From Streptomyces acidiscabies (lineage in GTDB: Bacteria > Actinomycetota > Actinomycetes > Streptomycetales > Streptomycetaceae): 64,000 bases of DNA. Below, in pieces: positions 28,227 through 36,994 of this stretch (position 1 is the stretch's first letter; every line of letters begins with the position of its first letter). Both the position numbers and the translations under genes were made by a program. The DNA is taken from contig NZ_JAGJBY010000001.1 in assembly GCF_020010905.1 (NCBI RefSeq), forward strand, positions 1,508,001-1,572,000, read 5' to 3'. The notes beneath the pieces are model-generated. The model had not been told where the DNA came from and made no database searches. It was given only the letters and a program-made list of their open reading frames with translations.

Positions 28227-29767
28227 TGGGTACGTCCTTCGAGGACATGAGCCACGAGCAGATGCTGGCATGGCTCGACCAGGCGAACGCGGGGACGGTG
28301 GCCGGCGCGGCCAGCCGCCTGAAATACGCGGCCGACGAGATCACAAAGATTGCCGAGGAGCTGCGGATCGGCCCCCAGTGGGTGGAGTGGAAGGGCGATG
28401 GCGCCGACACGTTCCGCGCCTGGGCCTCCGACCTCACCAGCGCCACCCGCCACCTGGCCGACTTCAGCACCGGCGCCTCGGACTGGCTCTCCCAGGCGTC
28501 CGATGCCATCGCCCTCGCCCAGTCCTCCATCCCCCGCGACATGCCCGGTGCCCAGGCCAACCTCGACGCGGCCACCAAGTACCACAACGACCCCGACTCC
28601 GCCGCGATCCGCACCAAGTCCGCCCAGAACCTGGCGGCCCTGACCGCGGACAAGGAGAAGGTCCGCCAGGAGGCGGCGGCCCAGATGACAAAGCTGGCGC
28701 AGTCGTATTCGTGGTCGGCCACGCAGATAAACGGACTGGAGAGACCACAGTTTCCACCGCCGCCGAAGGCATTCGTGCCTACGGATGCTGCTGCGGTTGA
28801 AAATACAAGGGACCTGACTCGGTCCGGCGGCTCGACAAACGTGAGCTCTGCTGTTGGAACTGCGTCTACATCCGCGGCGGGACAATCTGACTCGGGTGGG
28901 GTCACTTCTGTCCGTAATGTCTCCGATATTTCGACGGTCCAACCGCGTACTTCCGGCGAGACGCTGCCGGTACGGACGTCCATCGACTCAGTCGCCACCT
29001 TGCCGACACAGACTCCGGTGGAGACCCCGCGTACTCCTGTCGACCCCGGCCCTGTAAGGGGTGCGGTGCCGCCCGGCCCTGTGTCTCCTCTGTTCGGTGG
29101 AGGACAGGCACTTCCTGTCAACAACTCGTCGTTCCAGGGTCGGGGACTTGGCGCGGGCAGAGCGCCCATGCCTCTAGCCGGTCAGGAACCCGGCACCGCG
29201 ACGCCTTTCAGCCGTGTCCCAGGTGTTTCCGGTGGGGGCGGCAACGGCATCATCGGCGGTCGGCCAGTGCTTCCCGCCGAAGGTAGGCCGACCGGAGCCA
29301 TTCCGCGTGGCATGGTCGTGGGCGGAGAAGGCACACCCGCTCGCGGTCCCATGGGGATGGGCCAGACCCCGGGTATGGCTAGCTCTGCCGGCCGAGCGGC
29401 GGGTGCACCTGGCATGACTCCTGGCGGTCGTCCCGTGACTCCTGCCGGCGGCATCGTCGGAGGGAACCCGACATCCAACGCTCGTGTCGTGGGTGGTGGT
29501 TCTGTTCAGCAGCCGGGACGGGCAGGTGGACGGGCGCCCGGCTCCGGAGCGGTCGGTTCCGGTGCCGCAGGTCCCCGGAACGGGATCACGGGCGGTACGA
29601 CTGCTACGGGACGCTCCAGCGAAGGGCACGTCGCGGGAGGAACCGCGTCCCGCCCGCCTCAGGGGACTCAGGCGAGAAGTGGAAGCGGTCGGCCGTACGG
29701 TGTGACCGAGGACGAAGAGACTTGGCGGCGGAATCATCGTCCGACCGTGCCGCCGGTTGTCGACTGA
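28226..29767 (+). CDS. WXG100-type protein with long Gly/Pro-rich tail
   Basis: 513 residues. The N-terminal 180 residues form a helical hairpin domain with the W-x-G motif in QWVEWKGDGADTFRAW (Trp55, Gly57), the hallmark of type VII substrates. The remaining 330 residues are low-complexity Gly/Pro/Thr/Ser with repeated GG-x-P patterns, ending in DEETWRRNHRPTVPPVVD. The plan recalls PPE/EspB-like secreted proteins. Overlaps the previous gene by one base and precedes the mycosin gene by 30 bases, so the three probably form one operon. Confidence 0.75.
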   Translation: MGTSFEDMSHEQMLAWLDQANAGTVAGAASRLKYAADEITKIAEELRIGPQWVEWKGDGADTFRAWASDLTSATRHLADFSTGASDWLSQASDAIALAQSSIPRDMPGAQANLDAATKYHNDPDSAAIRTKSAQNLAALTADKEKVRQEAAAQMTKLAQSYSWSATQINGLERPQFPPPPKAFVPTDAAAVENTRDLTRSGGSTNVSSAVGTASTSAAGQSDSGGVTSVRNVSDISTVQPRTSGETLPVRTSIDSVATLPTQTPVETPRTPVDPGPVRGAVPPGPVSPLFGGGQALPVNNSSFQGRGLGAGRAPMPLAGQEPGTATPFSRVPGVSGGGGNGIIGGRPVLPAEGRPTGAIPRGMVVGGEGTPARGPMGMGQTPGMASSAGRAAGAPGMTPGGRPVTPAGGIVGGNPTSNARVVGGGSVQQPGRAGGRAPGSGAVGSGAAGPRNGITGGTTATGRSSEGHVAGGTASRPPQGTQARSGSGRPYGVTEDEETWRRNHRPTVPPVVD

Positions 29768-29797
29768 CGTGTTCAGGACCTAGGGAGAGCGAAGCTC

Positions 29798-31126
29798 ATG
29801 CGCTTCAGTGGTACTCGACGCAGGGTTCGCCGCATGGCCACGGCGACAGCTCTGGGCCTGCTGCTGGTGGGCGCTGCGGGGACACCGGCGGTCGGTGCTG
29901 GATCGACCCGCGAGAAGCAGTGGTTTCTTGACGGGATGCAGGCCGAAACGATGTGGAAGACCAGCACCGGCAAAGGCATCACGGTCGCGGTCATCGACAC
30001 AGGCGTCGACCCCACCAACCCTGATCTCGTAGGGCGCATTCTCTCGGGCAAGGACTTCGCCACGAACGAGTCCGGTGATGAGCACACGGACTACGAGGGC
30101 CATGGCACCGGAATGGCTGGTCTGATCGCCGGCACAGGCGCATACGACGGAGGAAACGGAGCCTTCGGCCTCGCGCCAGGGACCAAGATTCTTCCGATTC
30201 GTATGCCCAATACAGCCAAGGCGGCAAATCTGGCCGAAGGAGAAAGGATTTTCAACGACGCGTTGGCTCCGGCGATTCGCTATGCCGCTGATGAGGGTGC
30301 AAAGGTCATCAACATCTCCATGGCTATGTCGCAGAGTTCATTGCAGGTCGCTGAATCGGTCAAATACGCCCTGCAGAAAGGCTCGTTGATTTTTGCGGGT
30401 GTCGGCAATGACGGGGAAAACGGCAATCCGGTGATGTACCCGGCGGCCACGCCCGGAGTCGTCGGTGTCGCGGCCGTCGGGAAGAACCTCGGCAGGACCG
30501 GCGAGTCCGAGTTCGGTCCACAGGTGGACATGGCGGCTCCAGGGGAGGACATGGTCCATGCCTGTGGCGGTAAGACCGGCCTCTGTGTTGGACATGGCAC
30601 CAGTGCCGCTTCTGCCCTCGCCTCCGCCAGCGCCGCCCTGATCTGGTCCGTCCACCCCACCTGGACCAACAACCAGATCCTCCGCGTCATGCTCAACACC
30701 ATCGGCGCCCCCGTCGACGGCGCCAAGTGGAACAACGCCATCGGCTACGGCATCGTCCGTCCCCGCATCGCCCTCCAGAACCCCGGCGACCCCGGCCCGG
30801 CAGATGTCTACCCCCTCCCCGACCTCGCGGCAGCGGAAAAATCCGCCTCCCCCTCCCCGACCCCGTCGGCGAAGGCAAGCGAACCGGCAAAGGCGGTCGC
30901 CGCGACGAAGAACGACGACGGCACCCCCTGGCTCGGCATCGGCCTCGGCGTAGCCGCCCTCGCAGTAGTCGGCGCGGCAGCAACCGTCGTAGCCCGAAAG
31001 CTCCGCACCACCCCACAGCAACCCCAGACCCAGCCGTACCCAGCACCCCAACAGGGCTTCGGCCCACCCCCCACCATGCCGACAAGCGTCCCCCCGCATC
31101 CGCCCCACAACCCCGGCCCCAACTGA
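29798..31126 (+). CDS. type VII secretion mycosin (subtilisin-like protease)
   Basis: 442 residues. Signal peptide to PAVGAGS; S8 protease domain with catalytic Asp67 (VAVIDTGVD), His102 (GHGTGMAG), oxyanion Asn204 (GVGNDGENG) and Ser269 (GHGTSAAS). A Pro/Ala/Ser linker, one membrane helix (LGIGLGVAALAVVGAAATVVA, about 377-397) and a Pro/Gln-rich cytoplasmic tail follow. This is the mycosin (MycP) architecture; mycosins cap and stabilise the ESX pore and process substrates. No ecc core genes are present in the window, so it either serves a system encoded elsewhere or acts alone on local substrates. Confidence 0.9.
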   Translation: MRFSGTRRRVRRMATATALGLLLVGAAGTPAVGAGSTREKQWFLDGMQAETMWKTSTGKGITVAVIDTGVDPTNPDLVGRILSGKDFATNESGDEHTDYEGHGTGMAGLIAGTGAYDGGNGAFGLAPGTKILPIRMPNTAKAANLAEGERIFNDALAPAIRYAADEGAKVINISMAMSQSSLQVAESVKYALQKGSLIFAGVGNDGENGNPVMYPAATPGVVGVAAVGKNLGRTGESEFGPQVDMAAPGEDMVHACGGKTGLCVGHGTSAASALASASAALIWSVHPTWTNNQILRVMLNTIGAPVDGAKWNNAIGYGIVRPRIALQNPGDPGPADVYPLPDLAAAEKSASPSPTPSAKASEPAKAVAATKNDDGTPWLGIGLGVAALAVVGAAATVVARKLRTTPQQPQTQPYPAPQQGFGPPPTMPTSVPPHPPHNPGPN

Positions 31127-31287
31127 GCGCCGAACCACCAGCCTCCAACTCCCCGGCACTCCTCCTTCTCTGACGCAAGGGAATGCAAAGAAGGAGTAAT
31201 GTGCCCCCGGGCAGTGAGAGTTGGCGCAGCGGCACTGTACGCACGCCCCGACCTCACCCCACACCACAGACACGGGGACGGACGGCC

Positions 31288-31722
31288 ATGACGTGGACTG
31301 AGTGGGAGCGGTCGAAGACCGCGGCGGCGGAGCGTCAAGGCGCGCCCCCAGCAGGCGAACTGATCGTGTATCAGGACGACTTGGGGGCCGTGGGCCACGA
31401 CGCGTACATGCTCTGGGACGACCTGCGAACGGTGGCCGACCTCCAGGGAGCCGGCGCGGACGGCTCGGGGAACGGCTCGACGGCGAGGGCGGCCACAACC
31501 CTGACGTCGCACGGCTTCACGACTGGCACAGGCCTCACGAAGACGCTGGAGATCTGGACGTCACAGGCGAAGTCGGTGCTCCAGGCCTGCGCGCACATCT
31601 CGAACCACCTGGATTACAGCAAACGGTTGCACAAGGACGAGGACGCGAAGATCGGCGCACAGGTAGCGGCGACCGACGGCGGAGCCCTCCCCGTCTCCGA
31701 ACTGAGCAAGTACTTCACATGA
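31288..31722 (+). CDS. small WXG-like partner protein, cassette 1
   Basis: 144 residues. Starts MTWTEWERSKTAAAERQ, with helical segments containing MLWDDLRTV and LQACAHISNHLDYSKRLHKDED. It is a clear paralogue of the IS-split gene in cassette 2, which shares the W-x-EWE start and the ACxHISNH signature. Its stop overlaps the start of the large WXG-headed gene (ATGA), the arrangement of ESX/LXG partner chaperones. ATG chosen with GGGGACGG upstream; an in-frame GTG at 31201 would add 29 unlike residues. Confidence 0.7.
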   Translation: MTWTEWERSKTAAAERQGAPPAGELIVYQDDLGAVGHDAYMLWDDLRTVADLQGAGADGSGNGSTARAATTLTSHGFTTGTGLTKTLEIWTSQAKSVLQACAHISNHLDYSKRLHKDEDAKIGAQVAATDGGALPVSELSKYFT

Positions 31723-34001
31723 GCATCACGTACGCAGACTTGACCGAGGTCGACCTCGGCACACTGGCCACCGCGGTAGCGGACTGGAAGAGCACGGTCG
31801 ACGGCCTGAAGACCCTGGCGGAGAGCGCCCGCGACGGCATGCTGGCCAAGTCGGACACGGCCCGCTGGGCGGGGGCGAACGCCACGGTGACGCGCGGGTT
31901 CGTGGCCGAGACGACGAAGGAGATCGCGGACCTCCACACCGAGGCGAGCAGCATCCACCGGGTCCTGGACGACGCGCACACGGAACTCACCGCGCTCCAG
32001 AAGCGGATCAGGACGGCCGGAGAGGTGGACGCGGCGAACCTCGGCATCAAGGTCCAGGACCTCGGCGACGGCAAGGTCCGCTGCTTCTACCCCCACACCA
32101 GAGGCGACTCCGACGAGCGCACCCAGGACCAGCTGGACGCCCGCCAGGAACTGGAGGACCGCATCAACCGGATCCTCGCCCACGCCACCGAGATCGACAC
32201 CTCCGTCAACCGAGCCCTCACCAAGAGCCACGGCAACGACGCCCACAACGCGGGGCACCGCTCGTACACGTCCCTCGACGCCGCACAGGCCGACCGGGCG
32301 GCTGAACTCGCCGCACGGGGACCGGAGTTGACGGACGCGCAGTTCACCGAGCTGAACTCCATCATGACGTTCAACGCGAGGGACGCGGACTTCTCGACCG
32401 CCTTCTACACCTCCCTCGGCGGCCCGAAGGAGTCCCTGGAGTTCTACGGCCGTATGGCGCTGGACGGCACGGCAGGCGCCGACAAGGAGCGCCTCGCTCT
32501 CACTCAGCGGCTCCAGAAGAACCTGGGCATCGCCCTGGCCTCCGCGACCGACCCCGACAACAAGCCGCATCTTCCGGCGAGTTGGGGTACGGAGTTCCGT
32601 CGGCTGGGGACTCGGGAGATCGTCCTGCAGCCCGGTGCGGGCTCGTCGCCGTACGGCTATCAGGTTCTCGGCGGGCTGCTGAGGTACGGCACGTACGATC
32701 CCCGTTTCCTCACGCCGATCGCCGAGCACATCACCCAGCTTCACCACGACGATCCCCACCGTTTCATCCAGAACAAGCCGATGCTCATGGACCCCGACAA
32801 CAACCGGGGTTTCAACCCTTCGGGCGGGACCGGCGTCGGCTACGACCCCCTCAACAGCGTTCTCGAAGCCCTGGGGCACAGCCCCGAGGCGGCGAAGCAG
32901 TTCTTCTCCGCCCCGCCGACCGTTTACAACGAAGACGGCACCGTCGACAAGAACGGCACGCTCGACTACAAGTATTTCGACGAATTCACCAAACCCGATT
33001 TCGACTGGTCGTACGACAGTCTGGGCCGTCCCGGTAGCGACGAGGCGAAATCCGCCGCCGGTCATGGGCCCGAGGCGCTGGGGCATGCTCTGGAAGCCGC
33101 TGTCACCGGAGATGCCTGGGACGCGAACCCTCCGCAATTGCACCGTGACGAACAAACCCAGGCGATCATGAAGGAAGTCATCCTCCGTTACAACATCGCC
33201 AACGAGGACGGACCTCCCGAGAGCATGAAGGACAGCCTGGCCCGGATGGGGGCTGCCTATATCGACGATCTCAACTACTCGATCAAGGATTTCGGCGGAT
33301 CGGGTGACACGCTGGATCGCTCCGCTCTTTTCGCACACAGCAGCGACGGTTCGACCCGCGTTTCTTTCGGGGAGTTGGAGGCCAGGAACTTCATGATGCT
33401 GATCGCCGGGGACGAAGACGGATACAAGACACTGACCGCGGCTCAGCAGATTCACATGGCCAGTGGCCTGACGGCTTTCGAGGGAGATCGAGACAAAGGC
33501 GTCGCCTTCGCCCAGAACGCGGCGAAGGTTCATGGGATCCTCGACGAGGCGCGATCCCATGGGATTCGAGAAGAGTTCAAGGAAGCCGAAGAAGCCGGGC
33601 AGATGCAGAGGGAGCAGGAAGCGGAATGGAGAAAGGCGCTCCTGGACGGAGGGGTCACGGTCGCGGTGACGGCCGGGGCGGCCGTTCTCGTAGGCCCGGC
33701 CGCAGGTGTCGTAGCGGCTACCGCTGTCCCCTTGATGCTGGAGAGCGGCGGGGCGGCGCTCAGTACCGCATACAGCAACCACACGATGGACTACCTGAAG
33801 GACAACGAGTACAAGAACGACGCGGAAGCTCTCGGCGCGGTGCAGGGGCTGGAACGCGTAGGGGAGTGGGCGACGGTGCAGCCGGCTCTGCGGTACGCGC
33901 AGAATGTCGGCGGGATCGAGATGAATGATTTCGTCGATGACATCGAGCGGTCCTACCGAGCAGGCAAGGATGCCGTCTCCAGCAACGAGAAGGTGGGCTG
34001 A
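31719..34001 (+). CDS. large WXG-headed protein (DUF6571-like), cassette 1
   Basis: 760 residues. The first 105 residues form an ESX-type helical hairpin with W-A-G at 50-52 (ARWAGANATVTRGFVAE). The middle is helical and shares blocks with its paralogue at 36995: SLGGPKESLEFYGRMA, GHSPEAAKQFFS, ALEAAVTG. Near the C-terminus a Gly/Ala/Val membrane-like segment (about 646-674: AGAAVLVGPAAGVVAATAV) is followed by about 90 charged residues. I recall this family as DUF6571. No nuclease or other catalytic motif is visible. By analogy with LXG effectors it may be a secreted effector; that is inference. A lipoprotein gene follows 3 bases later. Confidence 0.7.
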   Translation: MSITYADLTEVDLGTLATAVADWKSTVDGLKTLAESARDGMLAKSDTARWAGANATVTRGFVAETTKEIADLHTEASSIHRVLDDAHTELTALQKRIRTAGEVDAANLGIKVQDLGDGKVRCFYPHTRGDSDERTQDQLDARQELEDRINRILAHATEIDTSVNRALTKSHGNDAHNAGHRSYTSLDAAQADRAAELAARGPELTDAQFTELNSIMTFNARDADFSTAFYTSLGGPKESLEFYGRMALDGTAGADKERLALTQRLQKNLGIALASATDPDNKPHLPASWGTEFRRLGTREIVLQPGAGSSPYGYQVLGGLLRYGTYDPRFLTPIAEHITQLHHDDPHRFIQNKPMLMDPDNNRGFNPSGGTGVGYDPLNSVLEALGHSPEAAKQFFSAPPTVYNEDGTVDKNGTLDYKYFDEFTKPDFDWSYDSLGRPGSDEAKSAAGHGPEALGHALEAAVTGDAWDANPPQLHRDEQTQAIMKEVILRYNIANEDGPPESMKDSLARMGAAYIDDLNYSIKDFGGSGDTLDRSALFAHSSDGSTRVSFGELEARNFMMLIAGDEDGYKTLTAAQQIHMASGLTAFEGDRDKGVAFAQNAAKVHGILDEARSHGIREEFKEAEEAGQMQREQEAEWRKALLDGGVTVAVTAGAAVLVGPAAGVVAATAVPLMLESGGAALSTAYSNHTMDYLKDNEYKNDAEALGAVQGLERVGEWATVQPALRYAQNVGGIEMNDFVDDIERSYRAGKDAVSSNEKVG

Positions 34002-34004
34002 GGG

Positions 34005-34640
34005 ATGCGCGGAGTTCCACTCTCCTTGGTGTGGTGCGGTGCCATGTCCGCATTGCTTCTGTTGACCGGCTGTTCCGGTGAGCCGGCCTTTCAGGAAAAG
34101 TATTCGGTGCAGTGGAAGGAGTGTGGGAAGCTGTTCGGCGCCGAGAACATGGATTCACTGCTGAGCATGCACGACTCCGACGACCTTCGGTTTTCCAGCC
34201 CGGAACGTTCCGCCGAGAATATCGCGGAAAGTTTGACAAGCGAGGCGCGAGAGTCGTACGACGAAATCCGAGGGTTCGACAGCTACGAGGTATGCGGATT
34301 TTCCGGTAACCCTGGGTTCTCCTCCAGTGTGAGATGGTCTCCGGCGTCCGCGAAGGAAGTACGGACCGATACCGACGTCTGGCGGCGAGTCACCTCGGAC
34401 ATTTACACGTCCGGTAAGAGCGGGCAGCCTTTAGACATGGTTCTTCGTTGCGTTGTCCCGGGTGCGGAGAAGACGCAGGAGCAGGAGTTGCTCCAGGTCG
34501 GTGTGGGACGGGCCGGGTATCCCAAGTTCACGGACGCCTTCCAGGAGCGGCTGGCGGTCCATCTGGCTCAGGTGCTGCGAGATGAGATCGGCTGCGCGAA
34601 CCAGCCCGAAGTCCCGGAAAAGCTGGGGGACGGACGCTGA
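34005..34640 (+). CDS. lipoprotein paired with the WXG-headed protein, cassette 1
   Basis: 211 residues. Signal peptide with lipobox LLTGC (Cys23). The mature protein is acidic, with cysteines in WKECGKLFG, EVCGFSG, VLRCVV and IGCANQ. Starts 3 bases after the large gene, so co-translated. Base composition is clearly lower in GC than flanking core genes. Codon 143 (34431-34433) is TTA, which needs the bldA tRNA. The position after a putative effector fits an immunity lipoprotein; unproven. Confidence 0.65.
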   Translation: MRGVPLSLVWCGAMSALLLLTGCSGEPAFQEKYSVQWKECGKLFGAENMDSLLSMHDSDDLRFSSPERSAENIAESLTSEARESYDEIRGFDSYEVCGFSGNPGFSSSVRWSPASAKEVRTDTDVWRRVTSDIYTSGKSGQPLDMVLRCVVPGAEKTQEQELLQVGVGRAGYPKFTDAFQERLAVHLAQVLRDEIGCANQPEVPEKLGDGR

Positions 34641-34653
34641 AGGAGAACGCGAC

Positions 34654-34809
34654 ATGAGAGGTGCGGCGCTGGGACTTGTGGTGGGTGCAGCGGTGAGCGC
34701 CAGTCCTGCGAGCGATTCCGTTGAGAGCTGTGAGTCGAGCGTCGACGGCGATGCGGGAGCTGAACTCCGGGTACGCGGTTTCCTTGCATGGGCAGACTTG
34801 TGCGGGTAA
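34654..34809 (+). CDS. 51-residue small exported peptide or gene remnant
   Basis: ATG with AGGAGA seven bases upstream, 13 bases after the lipoprotein stop. MRGAALGLVVGAAVSASPA looks like a signal peptide and is followed by a short acidic part with two cysteines (ESCESS ... ADLCG). Either a real small secreted product or the broken start of a second lipoprotein gene. Confidence 0.45.
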   Translation: MRGAALGLVVGAAVSASPASDSVESCESSVDGDAGAELRVRGFLAWADLCG

Positions 34810-35086
34810 GACCGTCCACCTCGAACCCGATTCCCTGACCGGACCCCACGCGCCCCCTCCCCGAATACTTCACATCCGCGATCCGATCCGTCCCAAACGC
34901 CCATCGCTGATTCTCTTACCGAGTTGCTAACTTGTACCGGAGCCCGGGGACGCGTGGCCACGTGAGTGGTGCCGTACGGAGGACAGCCGCGGCGGCGAGC
35001 CGCACACGGGGAAGGTGGCAGGCCCATGGCCTGGGACGAGTGGGAGCAGCTCAAGGCGGGCGCGCTGGAGCGACAGCAGAGCTCCG

Positions 35087-35095
35087 GGATGCAGC
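35087..35095. repeat. left target-site duplication (GGATGCAGC)
   Basis: Nine-base direct repeat identical to 36464-36472, flanking the insertion sequence. With the ambiguous neighbouring G it could be counted as ten. ISAs1-family elements make 8-10 bp duplications. Confidence 0.93.
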
Positions 35096-35162
35096 CAGGG
35101 CTCCGTCAAGTTCCGTGATTGCGTGGAGGGTTGGCGATCAGGCCGGTAGGGGCGGACAGCAG

Positions 35163-35232
35163 AGCAGGCACGGGGGTTCGTGATCATTGTGGTGTCGAAG
35201 CCAGATGATCACGAGGACGTCCCGTGCCTGCT
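35163..35232 (+). promoter_or_regulatory. two-tier hairpin over the transposase start
   Basis: Outer stem of 12 bp (35163-35174 with 35221-35232) and inner stem of 10 bp (35178-35187 with 35205-35214), both perfect. The right outer arm contains the transposase GTG and the inner right arm its GAGGA. A transcript entering from outside would fold and hide the start. A promoter inside the loop side would give an open message. Such devices are known to protect against read-through transposase expression in IS10-like elements. Confidence 0.7.
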
Positions 35233-36453
35233 GTTGCATCTTCCCCTATCCCTGCCGTGCTGGAGAAGCTGGGTCCGCTGGATGCGGACCGGATCGCTGA
35301 CCTGCGTCCCTACCTCGAATCGGTTCCGGATCCGCGCTCGCGCCGGGGCCGGTGGTACTCGCTGACGGCGATCTTGCTGGTGTGTGCCTGCGCGGCCGTC
35401 TGCGGAGCGAAGAGCATCGACGAGCTCGCCGAGTTCGGCGAGCGGGCCACGAACTCGCTGCTGGCATCCCTCGGGGTACGCCGTCACCTGCTCGGCTGGC
35501 GGCGCAGCCCCAGGCCGGTCACTCTCGGACGCGTTCTTTCGGCACTTGACGGCGACGCCCTGGACCAGGCTGTGGGCGCCTACCTGGCCGACCGGCACCG
35601 CATCACCGCGTCCGCGGAAGTGCCCGAGGCCCGATCGCGGCAGGTCATCGCCGTGGACGGCAAGGCCCTCAGGGGCTCAGCCCGCCTGGCCGCGCCGCGC
35701 CGTCACCTGCTCTCGGCGGTCACCCACGACCGCGTCGCCACGATTGCCCAGGTCGAGGTCGGTGCGAAGACCAACGAAGTGCGCCACTTCAAGCCCCTGC
35801 TGGCGCCACTCGACCTCGCCGGCACCGTCGTCACCTTCGATGCCCTCCACTCAGTGAAGGCCAACATCACCTGGCTGGCCGAGACGAAGAAGGCCCACTA
35901 CATCGCCGTCATCAAGACCAACCAGCCCACCGCCTACGCCCAGCTCGCCGCCCTGCCCTGGACGTCGATCAAGGTCCAGCACACCACCTCCGCCACCGCC
36001 CACGGCCGCCGCGAGTCCCGCTCGATCAAGACCTGCGCCATCGCCGACAACCTCGGCGGCATCGCTTTCCCCCACGCCCACCTCGCCATCCGGGTCCACC
36101 GCCGCCGCAAGCCCACCGGTCGGCCCGAAACCCGCGAGAACGTCTACGCGGTCACCAGCCTCGCCGCCCACCAAACCCGCCCCGCCGACCTCGCCACCGC
36201 CATTCGCGGGCACTGGGGAATCGAAAATTCCTCCCACTACATCCGAGACGTCACGTTCGCCGAGGACGCCTCGACCATTCACGCCGGCACCACGCCCCGC
36301 GCCATGGCCACCATCCGCAACCTCGCCATCGGCACCCTGAAGATCCTCGGAGCCGACAACATCGCCAAGACCACCCGCGCCATCCGCCACGAACCCGAAC
36401 GAGCACTCGCCATCCTGGGCATCACCAACACCCCGGACACTCACGGAACTTGA
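35224..36453 (+). CDS. ISAs1-family transposase
   Basis: 409 residues, full length. N-terminal DUF4372-like part (LPYLES, PDPRSRRGRWYSLTAILL), then the DDE core: first Asp in RQVIAVDGKALRGS, second in GTVVTFDALHSVKANITW, and the acidic end block RGHWGIENSSHYIRDVTFAEDAS. This is the signature set of ISAs1/H-repeat transposases. GTG start with GAGGA upstream, both buried in a hairpin. Appears active. Confidence 0.95.
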   Translation: MPAVASSPIPAVLEKLGPLDADRIADLRPYLESVPDPRSRRGRWYSLTAILLVCACAAVCGAKSIDELAEFGERATNSLLASLGVRRHLLGWRRSPRPVTLGRVLSALDGDALDQAVGAYLADRHRITASAEVPEARSRQVIAVDGKALRGSARLAAPRRHLLSAVTHDRVATIAQVEVGAKTNEVRHFKPLLAPLDLAGTVVTFDALHSVKANITWLAETKKAHYIAVIKTNQPTAYAQLAALPWTSIKVQHTTSATAHGRRESRSIKTCAIADNLGGIAFPHAHLAIRVHRRRKPTGRPETRENVYAVTSLAAHQTRPADLATAIRGHWGIENSSHYIRDVTFAEDASTIHAGTTPRAMATIRNLAIGTLKILGADNIAKTTRAIRHEPERALAILGITNTPDTHGT

Positions 36454-36463
36454 TCGAGCCCTG

Positions 36464-36472
36464 GGATGCAGC
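36464..36472. repeat. right target-site duplication (GGATGCAGC)
   Basis: Second copy of the nine-base duplication; contains the ATG of the right half of the interrupted partner gene. Confidence 0.93.
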
Positions 36473-36994
36473 TGAACAGCGTGGACAACGGCACAGGCCG
36501 GCAGGGCGACACACCGTCGCTGCCGGATTCGTACGGCGTCCTCGCGGTCTCCCAGAAAGACCTCGCCGCGATCGGCAAGTCGGCGCACACCCTCTTCGAC
36601 GACCTCTGGAACAAGGCCCGCGTCTCGGTGCCGTCCAGCGACTCCGCGGCGACCGACCTCACCCAGCAGGGCTTCGCGCTCGGCGGCGCGCTCCAGCACG
36701 TGTCGAACCGCTGGGAGGCACAGCTCAAGTCCCTGATGGACGCGTGCTCGCACATCTCGAACCACATGCACGTGACGAAGAACCTGCACGCGGGGGACGA
36801 CGACTACATCGCGCGGATGGCCAGCAGCATCAGCGTCCTGGACGCCGGCTTCGACGAACGGGTGGGCGCCCCCGGCGCCCCCAACCCCGTCTACGGCGAG
36901 CCGAAGAAGAAGGAGTGAGGAGCGGCGCACTCCCGGACGGCCCAGCCGTCCCACACCGCCGCCGACCGAACTCCGCACCCAGGACTGGCCCTTC

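Larger units (their letters stand above)
35096..36463 (+). mobile_element. ISAs1-family insertion sequence, 1368 bp
   Basis: Terminal inverted repeats of 23 bases (35096-35118 and 36441-36463), beginning CAGGGCTC and matching at 21 positions. The single transposase gene spans almost the whole element. Intact ends, intact transposase and perfect target duplication indicate a recent insertion. It landed in the partner gene of the second ESX-like cassette in the same orientation. Confidence 0.93.
35026..36918 (+). pseudogene. WXG-like partner gene of cassette 2, split by an insertion sequence
   Basis: The 5' part (35026-35095) reads MAWDEWEQLKAGALERQQSSGMQ and matches the start of the cassette 1 partner. 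The 3' part (from 36464) continues LNSVDNGTGRQGD ... TLFDDLW ... LMDACSHISNHMHVTKNLH to the stop at 36918. Deleting the element plus one copy of the 9-bp target duplication rejoins the frame exactly and gives a 171-residue protein. With the element in place, the first part stops at 35118. The second part keeps an ATG at 36466, within the duplication, but no clear ribosome binding site, so a 150-residue truncated product is possible but doubtful. Confidence 0.88.

Noticed and set aside
34721..34930. Alternative frame over the small exported peptide gene
   Set aside because: No ribosome binding site and no signal-like start; the frame beginning at 34654 is better supported.
36466..36918. Independent 150-residue gene beginning in the target duplication
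   Set aside because: Its true start is on the other side of the insertion sequence, as shown by the exact in-frame rejoining and by the paralogue.
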